Source: Sedimentisphaerales bacterium (lineage in GTDB: Bacteria; Planctomycetota; Phycisphaerae; Sedimentisphaerales; SG8-4). From it: DNA of 64,000 bases. A program made the position numbers and the translations under genes. The DNA lies in the NCBI GenBank assembly GCA_016928975.1, contig JAFGJR010000030.1, positions 1-64,000 of the forward strand, read 5' to 3'. Each line of letters starts with the position of its first letter. Position 1 is the first letter of the stretch. The notes under the pieces are model-generated. The model searched no databases and was not told where the DNA came from. It saw only the letters and a list, made by a program, of their open reading frames with translations. This document shows, piece by piece, positions 45,406-54,178 of this stretch.

Positions 45406-47484
45406 TCAATGCCCTACTGGCAGGTTTGTCGTGAGGCTTACCCGGAAAATGGTCCCGGTTGGCTCGGCCGGACAGACTTCCGCGCGCCCGCCGTGAGCCT
45501 CCGCGAAACGCTTAACCAGGGTCAGGCCCAGGCCTGTCCCGGTGGCAGGCACGACCCCTTGGGGCTGCCTTTGTGGCGGCCGACACACGCGAGGGTCTGC
45601 GCCCACGGGCGTGTCATCGCAGCGGTAGAACGGGTCGAAGACCTTGGTCTGCTGGCGGTGCGGGATACCGGGACCGTGATCCTCGACCTCGATGATTGCG
45701 AACGTCGCTTCCGTTCGCGTGCGTACGATAACGATCTTGTCCGAAGCAGGGCCGGCGTACTTCACCGCGTTGTCGATCAGATTGACGGCAATCTGCGCGA
45801 TGGCGTCTTGATCGAAGGTGATCTGTCCGACATTCCCGAACTCCGTTCGAATCGTGAAACCATGCTGTTGAGCGTACGGTCGCATCATTTCGACGACCTT
45901 GCCGATGCAGTCGTTGAGATCGCCGAGTTCGAAACGGTAGCGTTTTCGGCCCTTCTGCAATCTCGCGAAGTCGAGCACGTTCTCCACGAGCCGGCTGAGC
46001 CGTTCGCTCTCCTGCCGCATGTTCTGATAGTATTGGACGCGTTTCTCCTGCGATTTGACCCAATTCTTCTCCAGCATCTCCGAGTACATGCGGATCGAGG
46101 TCAGCGGCGTTCGCAGCTCGTGCGAGACGGCGGAAACGAAGTCGTCCTTCTTCCTCGCCAGGATCACCTGCGCCCGTACGTTGTGCCACAGGCTGACCAG
46201 GGCCAGCGCCACGGCGGCCACGACGATCACGAGGATCCCGAAATAAATGCGGTGCAACTCCTTGGCACGTTTGACGATCCAGGCAGGGTCGAGCTCCGTG
46301 AGGCTCAGGGCGAGGTTGCCGAAACCGAAATCCAGGATCGCCGTGTAGGCGGGCTTCTCGCCGTCATCGGCCGGCCCATTCCCCGTTGGGACCTGCGGCA
46401 GCGCGAAGCCCATGCCGTCCCGCATCTGTCGCCGGGCCGACTCCTCGACCTCGGCGATGAGCCTGTGCTCATCCAACTGAAACCCTTGGAGAAGGTGCCT
46501 GTCCTCGATCTGGACGTGGCGCAGCAGGAAGACTTGGCCGCCGAAGATGGAAGCGCCGGGGTCCACACCAGGCACCACGAGGGGCATGAACGGCTCAATG
46601 CGGATCTGCACCATCTCCGAAAGGTCTCTCGCCTGTTGCGCATCCGCTTGAATGTCGGCTCTGTCGGCGAGGTCCCGCCCATCCTGCAGGACCGGCGCAG
46701 CGGGCAGGACCTCGGCCTGCTGTGGCACCGGTTCCTCTGGGACCGCGACCGATGGCGGCGACGAAGGTGGCGCCGTCAGGGCCTCGTTCGAGTTGATGAA
46801 GAGTCGCTGTTGCGTGATGGTCAGCGGCTCCTGGGTCTCTTTCTGCAAGCTCTCGATAGGATAGTTCTTGCTTCGTGCCCCTTTCGCCTGCGGAATAGCG
46901 TTGCTGTCAGGTGTCGCGTAGTCCCCTCCCTCCCCCTGCGAAGTCAACGACGGATCCGTCATCTCCGCTTGTGTCCTCTGCCGATCCGGCAGTCGCAATT
47001 CCCCTGGCCTGCGACGAATCGACGGCAGCACGTTGTCCTCGATGTTCCGCACCTGATGTTGCACGTCAACGGGCGTCGCCTCGCTCGTGCCTTTCTGTGA
47101 CTGCTGGTTTGGGGAGTATGGCATGGCAATACTGCCGTCGGCCTCGATCTGGAAATAGCCGTAAGCAAGGCCGTTTGACCACCGGCTGCCCAGAGGCGAC
47201 CGCAGTACCGGCAACTGCTGGCGCTGCTGTGTTTGTTGTGCCACTTCCTCCGGCACGTAGTAGTACAGGTAGTCCGTGTACTTGCGTTGCTGTTCGGCCT
47301 GGATGAAGTCATCGAGCTTTCGCTTGACGTCCTGGCGAATCTGCTCCGCCACCTCCGCGAACTCCCCCAGCCGGGCTCCCTCCAGCCCCTGGGCCCACTT
47401 GGCGACCGCATGGTAACCGAGCCCGCCGAGCCCACAAACGGCCGCTACGACGACAAGACTCAAGATGACGAGACGCTTGTACAT
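45406..47484 (-). CDS. Membrane sensor histidine kinase
   Basis: 692 residues. Two transmembrane helices (about 4-25 and 418-440) bracket a large periplasmic sensor region of nearly 400 residues with a Pro/Gln-rich centre; no HAMP domain is evident. HisKA has His455 in SAVSHELRTPL. The ATPase domain shows the N-box NLIDNAVKYA, G1 EDHGPGIP, F-box FDPFYRCDD and G2 GTGLGLTLVKRFAEAHGG. The ATP-lid between F and G2 carries an unusual insert (VGADPRVCRPPQRQPQG, about 625-641). It lies 18 bases after its response regulator gene. The signal sensed is unknown. Confidence 0.92.
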   Translation of the reverse strand: MYKRLVILSLVVVAAVCGLGGLGYHAVAKWAQGLEGARLGEFAEVAEQIRQDVKRKLDDFIQAEQQRKYTDYLYYYVPEEVAQQTQQRQQLPVLRSPLGSRWSNGLAYGYFQIEADGSIAMPYSPNQQSQKGTSEATPVDVQHQVRNIEDNVLPSIRRRPGELRLPDRQRTQAEMTDPSLTSQGEGGDYATPDSNAIPQAKGARSKNYPIESLQKETQEPLTITQQRLFINSNEALTAPPSSPPSVAVPEEPVPQQAEVLPAAPVLQDGRDLADRADIQADAQQARDLSEMVQIRIEPFMPLVVPGVDPGASIFGGQVFLLRHVQIEDRHLLQGFQLDEHRLIAEVEESARRQMRDGMGFALPQVPTGNGPADDGEKPAYTAILDFGFGNLALSLTELDPAWIVKRAKELHRIYFGILVIVVAAVALALVSLWHNVRAQVILARKKDDFVSAVSHELRTPLTSIRMYSEMLEKNWVKSQEKRVQYYQNMRQESERLSRLVENVLDFARLQKGRKRYRFELGDLNDCIGKVVEMMRPYAQQHGFTIRTEFGNVGQITFDQDAIAQIAVNLIDNAVKYAGPASDKIVIVRTRTEATFAIIEVEDHGPGIPHRQQTKVFDPFYRCDDTPVGADPRVCRPPQRQPQGVVPATGTGLGLTLVKRFAEAHGGRAEVCPAEPTGTIFRVSLTTNLPVGH

Positions 47485-47502
47485 GCCTGCCGGAGAACTC
47501 TC

Positions 47503-48201
47503 TTATACGGAAGCAGCGTACTTGTAGCCGGCGCCGCGAACGGTCTGGATGATCTGAGGGCTGGCGACATTGAGTTCGATCTTCGCCCGCAGCTTGGCAA
47601 TGTGCATGTCCACAGTCCGCGTACCCAGGTCGGTCAGGATGTCACGCCAGACCTCGCGGTAGAGTTCCTCGCGGTCGATCACGCGATTGGGATTGGCCGC
47701 GAAATACTGAACGATCAGGGCCTCACGCCTGGTCAGGTCGATCTTGTGGTCGCCTCGCTGTGCCTTGAGGGCGGCCATGTCGATGAGCAGGTCGCCGAAC
47801 ACGAATGCCTGGCCGACGCCCCGGCCGGGGTCCGTCCGTCGCAACACGGCGCGGATGCGGGCAAGCATCTCCTCCAGCGAAAACGGCTTGGTGATGTAGT
47901 CGTCGGCCCCGAGCTCAAGGCCTTGGATTCTGTCCTTCTCCTGCCCCTTGGCTGTGACCATGATAATCGGTGTTTGCACGCCGCCGCGACGCCACAGGGA
48001 GCACAGTTGTTCGCCGCCGATCTCTGGCAGCATCAGATCGAGCAGGATCAGGTCGAACCGTTCCCGCTCGACGGCCTGCCGGGCCGAAAGCCCGTCGCAC
48101 GCCGGCGTCACGCGAAAGCCGTGATACTCCAGGAAATCCACCAGCGCCGTGCGGATCCCCTGGTCGTCCTCGACAACCAGTACGTGTACCTGCAATTCCA
48201 T
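47503..48201 (-). CDS. OmpR/PhoB-family response regulator
   Basis: 232 residues. The receiver domain (about 5-118) has acidic residues VVEDD, phospho-acceptor Asp in LILLDLMLP, the conserved Thr in MVTAKG and Lys in ITKPFS. The C-terminal winged helix (about 135-230) is of the OmpR/PhoB type (LTRREALIVQYF, ending TVDMHIAKLRAKI and VRGAGYKY). It forms an operon with the kinase that follows. A direct repeat suitable for binding by such a regulator lies about 55 bases upstream of its start. Confidence 0.95.
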   Translation of the reverse strand: MELQVHVLVVEDDQGIRTALVDFLEYHGFRVTPACDGLSARQAVERERFDLILLDLMLPEIGGEQLCSLWRRGGVQTPIIMVTAKGQEKDRIQGLELGADDYITKPFSLEEMLARIRAVLRRTDPGRGVGQAFVFGDLLIDMAALKAQRGDHKIDLTRREALIVQYFAANPNRVIDREELYREVWRDILTDLGTRTVDMHIAKLRAKIELNVASPQIIQTVRGAGYKYAASV

Positions 48202-48251
48202 AGATCATCCTGCCATATGTATAATCATAGGCCAAAATACGGGTGCATGTG

Positions 48252-48268
48252 TGTAAATGCCATGTAAA
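48252..48268 (-). promoter_or_regulatory. Candidate OmpR/PhoB-type binding site
   Basis: On the minus strand TTTACA occurs twice with a 5-base spacer, giving the 11-base period typical of PhoB/PhoP-type tandem half-sites. CTGTCATG lies next to it, as in Pho boxes. It lies in front of the response regulator gene, so autoregulation is plausible. Confidence 0.4.
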
Positions 48269-48469
48269 AAACAGCATGACAGGGGCTCCGCGCCGCGAGG
48301 ATTCCACTATCAACGCTCCTGATCGTGCGTCTCAGGCACTTGTCAGGATTTCGGGCGTGTAGAGCTGTTGCGGAACACCGTGTTTTGCGACCGCCGGTAG
48401 ACTGGCCATGTGCTTGCTGCCATATCGGGGAACGCCGAACAAAAATGTCGGTTGCACGCTCAAAACCGC

Positions 48470-48497
48470 TTGCAATGACCGCCGCGCATGGTACACT
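48470..48497 (+). promoter_or_regulatory. Promoter of tRNA-Phe
   Basis: TTGCAA and TACACT are spaced by 16 bases, giving a start about 15 bases before the mature tRNA. Confidence 0.55.
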
Positions 48498-48518
48498 GAC
48501 CTTCTCAGAAGCATCACC

Positions 48519-48573
<55 letters not shown>

Positions 48574-48591
<18 letters not shown>

Positions 48592-49854
48592 ACTGCTATA
48601 AGATGAAGGCTGACAATCACTTACGGTTGTCGGCCTTTTTTGTTGGGTGGGCGAAAACAGGGGCGCGCGCCAACTGCGCGCCAAATTCCGGCTCAAGGCC
48701 CGGCTGCTGGCCTGCCTTGCCCGGTCCATCAGGTCATCCCGGACGCGCAGATAGAACCTGTGGGTCGTCTTGAAGTCCGCGTGGCCCGCCAGCTTCATGA
48801 TCTCGTACTCGCTGAGACCCTGGGCGAACCAGTTGCAGACCGCGGTCCTCCGCAGGTCATGAAACTCGCCGGTCTTGACAGCGGCCTGCTTGAGGAGCAG
48901 GCCAAAGTCCCGGCCGAAGTTGTTCACGACCTTGAGACGGGAGTCCGAGTAGGTCCACAGCCCTTTGGCCCTAAGTTCCTTCTGGATGAAGCTGTACCGG
49001 GAGTGCGGAACAAAGACATACGGGCAACCTTCGGGCAGCCGGCTCTGATGGTCGGCCAGCATCTGGGTCAACTCGGCCGTCAACGGCAGTGTCCGGCGGT
49101 CGGTGTCCTTGATCCGCCACAGCCAGGTCTCGGCCGTTTCCTCCTTCGGTGAGACCGTGATGGTCTGCTCCTCGAAGTCAACGTCCTTCCAGATGCAGTT
49201 GAGAAGCTCGGCCCGTCTCTGGGCCGTGCACAGGGCCGTGAGAATCAGCAGGTCCCACCTGACAGAAGTGTCCAGGCTGGCCGTGGGAACGGAGTTCTGG
49301 GCGGGTTTGATGATGCGATCACATTCCGCTTCGGTGTAGATATGAATCTCGTTCTTCGGACACCTCGGCATCTTCACGTGTGCGAAGGGGTTCTCGTCCA
49401 ACTGCCGCCGTTTGACGGCGGTCTCAAACACGCATTTGATCTCGCGCATCTTCTTGGCGACAGTGGCCGGACTGTTGCCTTTGTCCAGGCACTTCTGGCG
49501 ATAGAACTCAGCATCCTCAATCGTGACTGTCTGAAAGTCCTTGTTACCTACTACGCGCACGAAATCGGTCATCGCGGCTTCGTACTCCCGGCGGGTGCTC
49601 TCGCGGATCTGATCGCCGGTCCGTGTCAGACTGTCGGCGGTGAAGTCGGTCAGCTTCATGGACTGTAGCTGAACAAGTCCCATGCGCAGTTCACGCTCCT
49701 TCTGGGCTCTTTGGAGTTCAGCTTTGCGGTTGTCCGCATGGCCCAGGGAAATCCGGTGACGGAGACCTTTCTCATCAACGTAGTCGAGCATAAAAGTAAA
49801 CCTTGTGCCGTCGCGCGACGGCCGTGTCTTCAGCCTTACCAGCTTTCTCGGCAT
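48574..49854 (-). CDS. Tyrosine recombinase (phage/island integrase)
   Basis: 426 residues. A SAM-like core-binding domain (about 75-160) is followed by the catalytic domain with Arg214 (AQRRAE), HDLRR (His332, Arg335), GHADFKTTHRFY (His358, Tyr368), all intact. The C-terminal tail of about 45 residues lies beyond the fold and is encoded by the antisense of the tRNA terminator and of the tRNA 3' end; the stop lies inside tRNA-Phe. This is the arrangement of an element integrated at a tRNA gene. AAAGGAGG precedes the ATG. No second copy of the tRNA 3' end was found to mark the other border. Confidence 0.93.
48606..48641 (+). terminator. Intrinsic terminator of tRNA-Phe
   Basis: AAGGCTGACAA pairs with TTGTCGGCCTT (one G-U), followed by TTTT. 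It lies within the 3' end of the integrase gene on the other strand. Confidence 0.85.
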
Positions 49855-49961
49855 ATCTCATGCCTCCTTTCTGTCTGGCCTTAGTATAATACTCCCGCTT
49901 TTCTGGACCAGTGGATAAGGTAGTGTGGCTGTGGTATGGTGGCGTCCGACAGGAGGCTATT

Positions 49962-50609
49962 ATGGCACAGCGTCGGCAGCATGGAGGTGCGTTCAAGGCC
50001 CGTGTGGCGGTTCGAGGCGATCGCGGGTCACAAGACGGTCAACGAGATCGCCAGTGCACACGAGATTCACCCGTCGCAGGTGGCGAAATGGAAGGCCGAG
50101 GCGTTGGCCCGTCTGCCGGAGGTGTTGTCGGATGGACGCAAGGTTGCGGCGAAGTCGGGTGGGCGAAGGGAGGCCCGGCTGTACGAGGAGATCGGGCGGC
50201 TGCGGATGGAAGTGGAGTACTTGAAAAAAAAGCTGGGGCTATGCCCCTCGAGCGGCGTCGCGGATTGATCGAGCTGGCGGGGTGTGGTTGGAGTGTGCGA
50301 GAGCAATGTCGGTTGCTGGGTGTGCCGCGTAGCCCGCTGTACTATGAGCGGTGCGGCCCGAAGGCGTCGGATCTGGCTCTGATGGGGCGGCTGGACGAGC
50401 AATATACGGCGACGCTGTATTACGGAGTCGAACGGATGACAGCCTGTCTGCGGCGGCAAGGGTTTCGAATCGGGCATAACCGGGTGCGTCGCTTGTTGCG
50501 GCTCATGGGCCTGGAAGCCCTCTATCCCAAGCCGCGGCTGAGTGTGCCGGGCGGTCCGGAACATCGGATTTACCCTTACTTGCTGCGGGGTCTGCGAGGG
50601 AGAAAGTAA
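49962..50609 (+). mobile_element. Degenerate IS3-family element (orfA frameshifted, orfB truncated)
   Basis: The orfA part starts MAQRRQHGGAFKARVA at 49962, then shifts frame near 50008-50012 (one extra base) and continues as EAIAGHKTVNEIASAHEIHPSQVAKWKAEAL in fragments, a helix-turn-helix plus leucine-zipper (IGRLRMEVEYLKKKLG). A run of eight As at 50224 is the usual slippery site before orfB. The orfB part (MPLERRRGLIELAG onward) has the HTH_21-type domain through YPKPRLSVPGG and HRIYPYLLRGL, then ends; the DDE catalytic domain is missing. It can no longer move itself. Terminal inverted repeats were not located. Confidence 0.85.
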
Positions 50610-50699
50610 CAGGAAGTAACAAGGTAACAGGTGTTAACAAGAAAGAAAAAGAAGCAAAAAGAAAGAAGATGCTACTACTACAGAATACTACCTTAAAGA

Positions 50700-51000
50700 A
50701 TTAAGAATTTGGTCTGGAAACCGGGAGTACCTCAGCGAACGCAAGAGGGTGGGACGGACGGTAAGCGGCTGCTCGGAAATAACATGGTCAGAGTCACCGA
50801 CCGGGTGATTCCTGCGTCGCAGTTGCTCTGCCAGGACTCGTGTACTCTTACAGGTCCAACGAAGGGGCGACTCCGGATCCCCGCGGGTGGTCGGTTCGAT
50901 CCGGGATTCCAAGACCGACAGCAAGTCCGAATCCCTCTGCGTCAGGGGCTTTCGGCCCCCGCCCGGCTGGCGGATTCGAAGGGCCTCCGCCGTTCGATGG
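50700..51000 (-). pseudogene. ISAzo13-like transposase remnant
   Basis: On the minus strand about 60 codons (50986 down to 50799) read RIRQPGGGRKPLTQRD, then EPTTRGDPESPLRWTCKSTR and LAEQLRRRNHPV. This is the conserved N-terminal part of ISAzo13-type DDE transposases. The flanking codons lose the match in both directions and the catalytic domain is absent. Between it and the IS3 remnant lies a low-complexity A-rich stretch (50610-50700). Confidence 0.7.
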
Positions 51001-51360
51001 CCTGAAAGGAAAAGGAGGTTCGCCAAGGCGAACGCCCTTGACATGCCTTCTCATGGAAGGTCACGAAGGGAAGCCCCCGCGATTTGATGAGGGAGAGGAA
51101 GCGAGACTACGCAGGGGCTTGAAGGCTTCACTGCTGATCTCACATCGTCGCTCTACGGCCACAGCCACGGCTGGGTCTCCATGGATATCCTAATCGGTAC
51201 GCCACAACCTGTCACCACCAAAACACGAAAGTTCTTTCGTCAAGCCGGCGGACGGCTGTATCATGGGCGCCCTCTGAGACGTATCACGTTTCGATCGAAT
51301 CGCATTGGGGAGTGGCGCGATTCGAGTTCAGGGTCCGTTCGTGTAACTGGGAGACGCAAG
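51001..51360. other. Intergenic scar between transposon remnants and tdh
   Basis: 360 bases with no gene, RNA or clear repeat recognised. It probably contains the right border of the eroded mobile region, but no copy of the tRNA-Phe 3' end is present. Confidence 0.4.
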
Positions 51361-52386
51361 ATGAAAGCCCTTGTCAAGAGCCGTGCCGAGCCCGGCTTGT
51401 GGCTGGCGGACGTTCCGATGCCGCAAATCGGCATCAACGATGTCCTGATCCAGGTATCGAAGACCTCGATCTGCGGCACGGATGTGCACATCTACAACTG
51501 GGACGCCTGGGCGCAGAAGACGATTCACGTGCCGATGACCATCGGCCACGAGTTCGTCGGACGAATCGTCGAGCTGGGCAGCAACGTCCACGATTTTCAG
51601 GTGGGCGACCTGGTCAGCGCCGAGGGACACGTCGTGTGCGGCCGGTGCCGCAACTGCCTGGCCGGCCGGCGGCACCTGTGCAACGCGCCGTGCGGGATCG
51701 GCGTCAATCGCGACGGCGCCTTCGCGGAGTACGTCTCCGTGCCCGTGACGAATATCTGGTATTGCGATACGTCCATCCCGACGGACGTTCTGAGCTGCTT
51801 CGATCCGTTGGGCAACGCCGCTCACACGGCGTTGAGCTTCAATCTCGTGGGCGAGGACGTGCTCATTACCGGCGCCGGCCCGATCGGCTGCATGGCGGTG
51901 GGCATCGCCCGGCGCGTGGGCGCCCGGCACATCGTCGTGACCGACCTGAATCCGTATCGGCTGGACCTCGCCAAGCGGATGGGCGCCACGCTGGCCGTCA
52001 ATGTCAAGACCACTCGCCTCGAGGAGGTGCAGAAGCAGCTCGGCATGAAAGAGGGATTCGATATCGGCATGGAGATGTCGGGCAGCCCGGAGGCTCTGCG
52101 CGAGATGATCGCCAACATGGCGCACGGCGGCAAGATCGCACTGCTGGGCATCCTGCCTCGCACGGAGATCGACTGGGATTTCGTCGTCTTCAACGGCCTG
52201 ACGATCAAGGGCATCTACGGCCGGGAGATGTACGAGACCTGGTACAAGATGACGATGCTGATCCAGGGCGGCTTGGACATCACGCCGCTGATCACGCACC
52301 GCTATCACTACCTGGACTTTCAGAAAGGCTTCGACGCGATGCGCTCCGGCAACTCGGGCAAGGTGGTATTGACGTGGCAGGACTGA
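51361..52386 (+). CDS. tdh: L-threonine 3-dehydrogenase
   Basis: A 341-residue zinc-dependent medium-chain dehydrogenase that oxidises threonine to 2-amino-3-ketobutyrate with NAD+. The catalytic zinc ligands are in [17 protein letters not shown] and GHEFVG, and the structural zinc site is the four-Cys [16 protein letters not shown]. The Rossmann motif is GAGPIGCMA. The Thr-dehydrogenase type is supported by HIYNWD and [11 protein letters not shown]. The usual partner kbl is not adjacent. The start at 51361 has GGAG at 7-base spacing. Confidence 0.93.
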   Translation: MKALVKSRAEPGLWLADVPMPQIGINDVLIQVSKTSICGTDVHIYNWDAWAQKTIHVPMTIGHEFVGRIVELGSNVHDFQVGDLVSAEGHVVCGRCRNCLAGRRHLCNAPCGIGVNRDGAFAEYVSVPVTNIWYCDTSIPTDVLSCFDPLGNAAHTALSFNLVGEDVLITGAGPIGCMAVGIARRVGARHIVVTDLNPYRLDLAKRMGATLAVNVKTTRLEEVQKQLGMKEGFDIGMEMSGSPEALREMIANMAHGGKIALLGILPRTEIDWDFVVFNGLTIKGIYGREMYETWYKMTMLIQGGLDITPLITHRYHYLDFQKGFDAMRSGNSGKVVLTWQD

Positions 52387-52768
52387 CGGTCTCCAATTTT
52401 TCTGCCACAAAGGTTGTAGCTTCCGACGTCGAACCCCACAGGGCACCGGGACCGAGACGCCCCATGACAAGTGCGGATAGACGCTAAGTGCCGTTTGTAC
52501 TGGAGGTTATACGGGGATCAGAGACCGAGGCTCCGTGGAAACGAAGCCAGGGTGCCCGGTCCCGCCTCGCGGCGGGGCGTGCGGGTCCTGTTATACAAAG
52601 CCAATTTTTGTTGACGGCGCGTGCGCTGGGCCTATGATATGGACGCTTTCGTTTGCCTGAAGCCACGGAGGCTCGGTTCCGCTCATGCCAGAGTACCCAA
52701 GGCGGGAAGGGGCCTTTCGACGCGGACGGCATGATGACGTAGGATACTGTCTGGAAGGACCATAGGAG
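52387..52768 (+). promoter_or_regulatory. metK upstream region with promoter at 52611-52638
   Basis: TTGACG (52611-52616) and TATGAT (52633-52638) are spaced by 16 bases and give a leader of about 125 nt before metK. I looked for SAM-I, SAM-II and SAH-type riboswitch motifs and did not see them. The part before the promoter (52387-52610) holds nothing recognised. Confidence 0.55.
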
Positions 52769-53971
52769 ATGGCACAAAAGTCGCGTTCCGTGAATTCCAA
52801 CTGTGATATGTCCAGGCATCTGTTCACCAGCGAGTCCGTGACGATGGGCCACCCGGACAAGGTGGCCGACCGTATCTCGGATGCGGTCCTCGACGCGATG
52901 CTCGCGCAGGACCGGTTCAGCCGGGTCGCGTGCGAGACGCTGGTGAAGTGCGATATGGCCGTCGTGGCCGGCGAGATCACCTCTAAGGCGGTCGTGGATA
53001 TTCCCGACGTGGTCCGGCGGACCATCAGGGAGATCGGCTACGACGATCCGGAGTTGGGCTTCCACTACGACAACTGTGCTGTGCTGGTGTCGGTGAGCAA
53101 GCAGAGCCCGGACATCTCACAGGGCGTCACCGAAGGCCAGGGCCTGCATAAGGAGCAAGGCGCCGGCGATCAGGGCTTGATGTTCGGCTTCGCCTGCCGG
53201 GAGACGCCGCAATTGATGCCCATGCCCATCCAGTTGGCCCACATGCTGACCCTCCGGCTGGAGAAGATGCGCCAGACGCGCAAGCTCCCCTGGCTGCGTC
53301 CCGACGGCAAGAGCCAGGTGACGGTCGAATATGAGAACGGCAAGCCCAGGCGGATCCATACCGTGATCGTCTCTACGCAGCACGCGCCGGACGTCAAGTA
53401 TCGCGACTTGCGCAAGCACATCATCGAGCAGGTTGTCCTGCCGATCATGCCCAAGCGGCTGATTGACAGCAATACAAAGTACCACGTCAACCCGACCGGC
53501 AGGTTCGAGCTGGGGGGTCCGAAGGCGGACTGCGGCCTGACCGGACGCAAGATCATCGTTGACACTTACGGCGGGCGCGGACGTCACGGCGGGGGATGCT
53601 TCAGCGGCAAAGATCCGACCAAGGTCGATCGCACCGCCAGCTACATGGCCCGTTATATCGCCAAGAACGTCGTGGCCGCGGGCCTGGCCGACTGCTGCGA
53701 GGTCCAGGTCTCCTACGCCATCGGCGTGGCCCAGCCGATCTCCGTATTCGTGGACACCGGCGGCACGGCCACGATCAGCGAGAGTCGCATCAGCCAGATC
53801 GTCTGCGACCTGTTCCCGCTGACGCCCAAGGGGATGATCGAGCACCTGAACCTTCGCCGGCCCATTTTCGCCGAGACTTCCTCCGGCGGCCATTTCGGTC
53901 GCGAGCGGCCCAACTTCACCTGGGAGAAGACCGACATGGTCGAACGCCTGCGCAAAGCCGCCAAGAAATAA
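52769..53971 (+). CDS. metK: S-adenosylmethionine synthetase
   Basis: A 400-residue enzyme that makes SAM from methionine and ATP in the cytosol. Signatures present are [21 protein letters not shown] (start of domain 1, here cited in part), [21 protein letters not shown], the [19 protein letters not shown] phosphate loop and [16 protein letters not shown]. Start ATG 52769; an internal ATG nine codons later in the family position (MSRHLFTSE) is also possible. A clean intrinsic terminator follows. The DNA methylase cassette begins 208 bases downstream, but that is probably coincidence. Confidence 0.96.
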   Translation: MAQKSRSVNSNCDMSRHLFTSESVTMGHPDKVADRISDAVLDAMLAQDRFSRVACETLVKCDMAVVAGEITSKAVVDIPDVVRRTIREIGYDDPELGFHYDNCAVLVSVSKQSPDISQGVTEGQGLHKEQGAGDQGLMFGFACRETPQLMPMPIQLAHMLTLRLEKMRQTRKLPWLRPDGKSQVTVEYENGKPRRIHTVIVSTQHAPDVKYRDLRKHIIEQVVLPIMPKRLIDSNTKYHVNPTGRFELGGPKADCGLTGRKIIVDTYGGRGRHGGGCFSGKDPTKVDRTASYMARYIAKNVVAAGLADCCEVQVSYAIGVAQPISVFVDTGGTATISESRISQIVCDLFPLTPKGMIEHLNLRRPIFAETSSGGHFGRERPNFTWEKTDMVERLRKAAKK

Positions 53972-53997
53972 GGTGTTTTACACGGTTCATCTTATCG

Positions 53998-54026
53998 AAA
54001 AGCCCGGCCAACGCCGGGCTTTTTTC
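53998..54026 (+). terminator. Intrinsic terminator of metK
   Basis: AAAAGCCCGGC pairs with GCCGGGCTTTT across a 4-base loop and is followed by further Ts. Confidence 0.92.
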
Positions 54027-54178
54027 GTGCTTCGTGGATGTTGCCTTCCTCTAACCACGTTGTCATAATAGGCGTTGCTCATGGGAGATCAGAGCAAGGC
54101 GATGAGTACGCTTTGAGATATGGGCAGAGTACTGCTGTGGCTGGAAGCATGGCGCTGGCGACGTAAGGAACACGTGTT

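Noticed and set aside
52639..52768. SAM-I/SAM-II riboswitch before metK
   Set aside because: The conserved core sequences were not found when read by eye.
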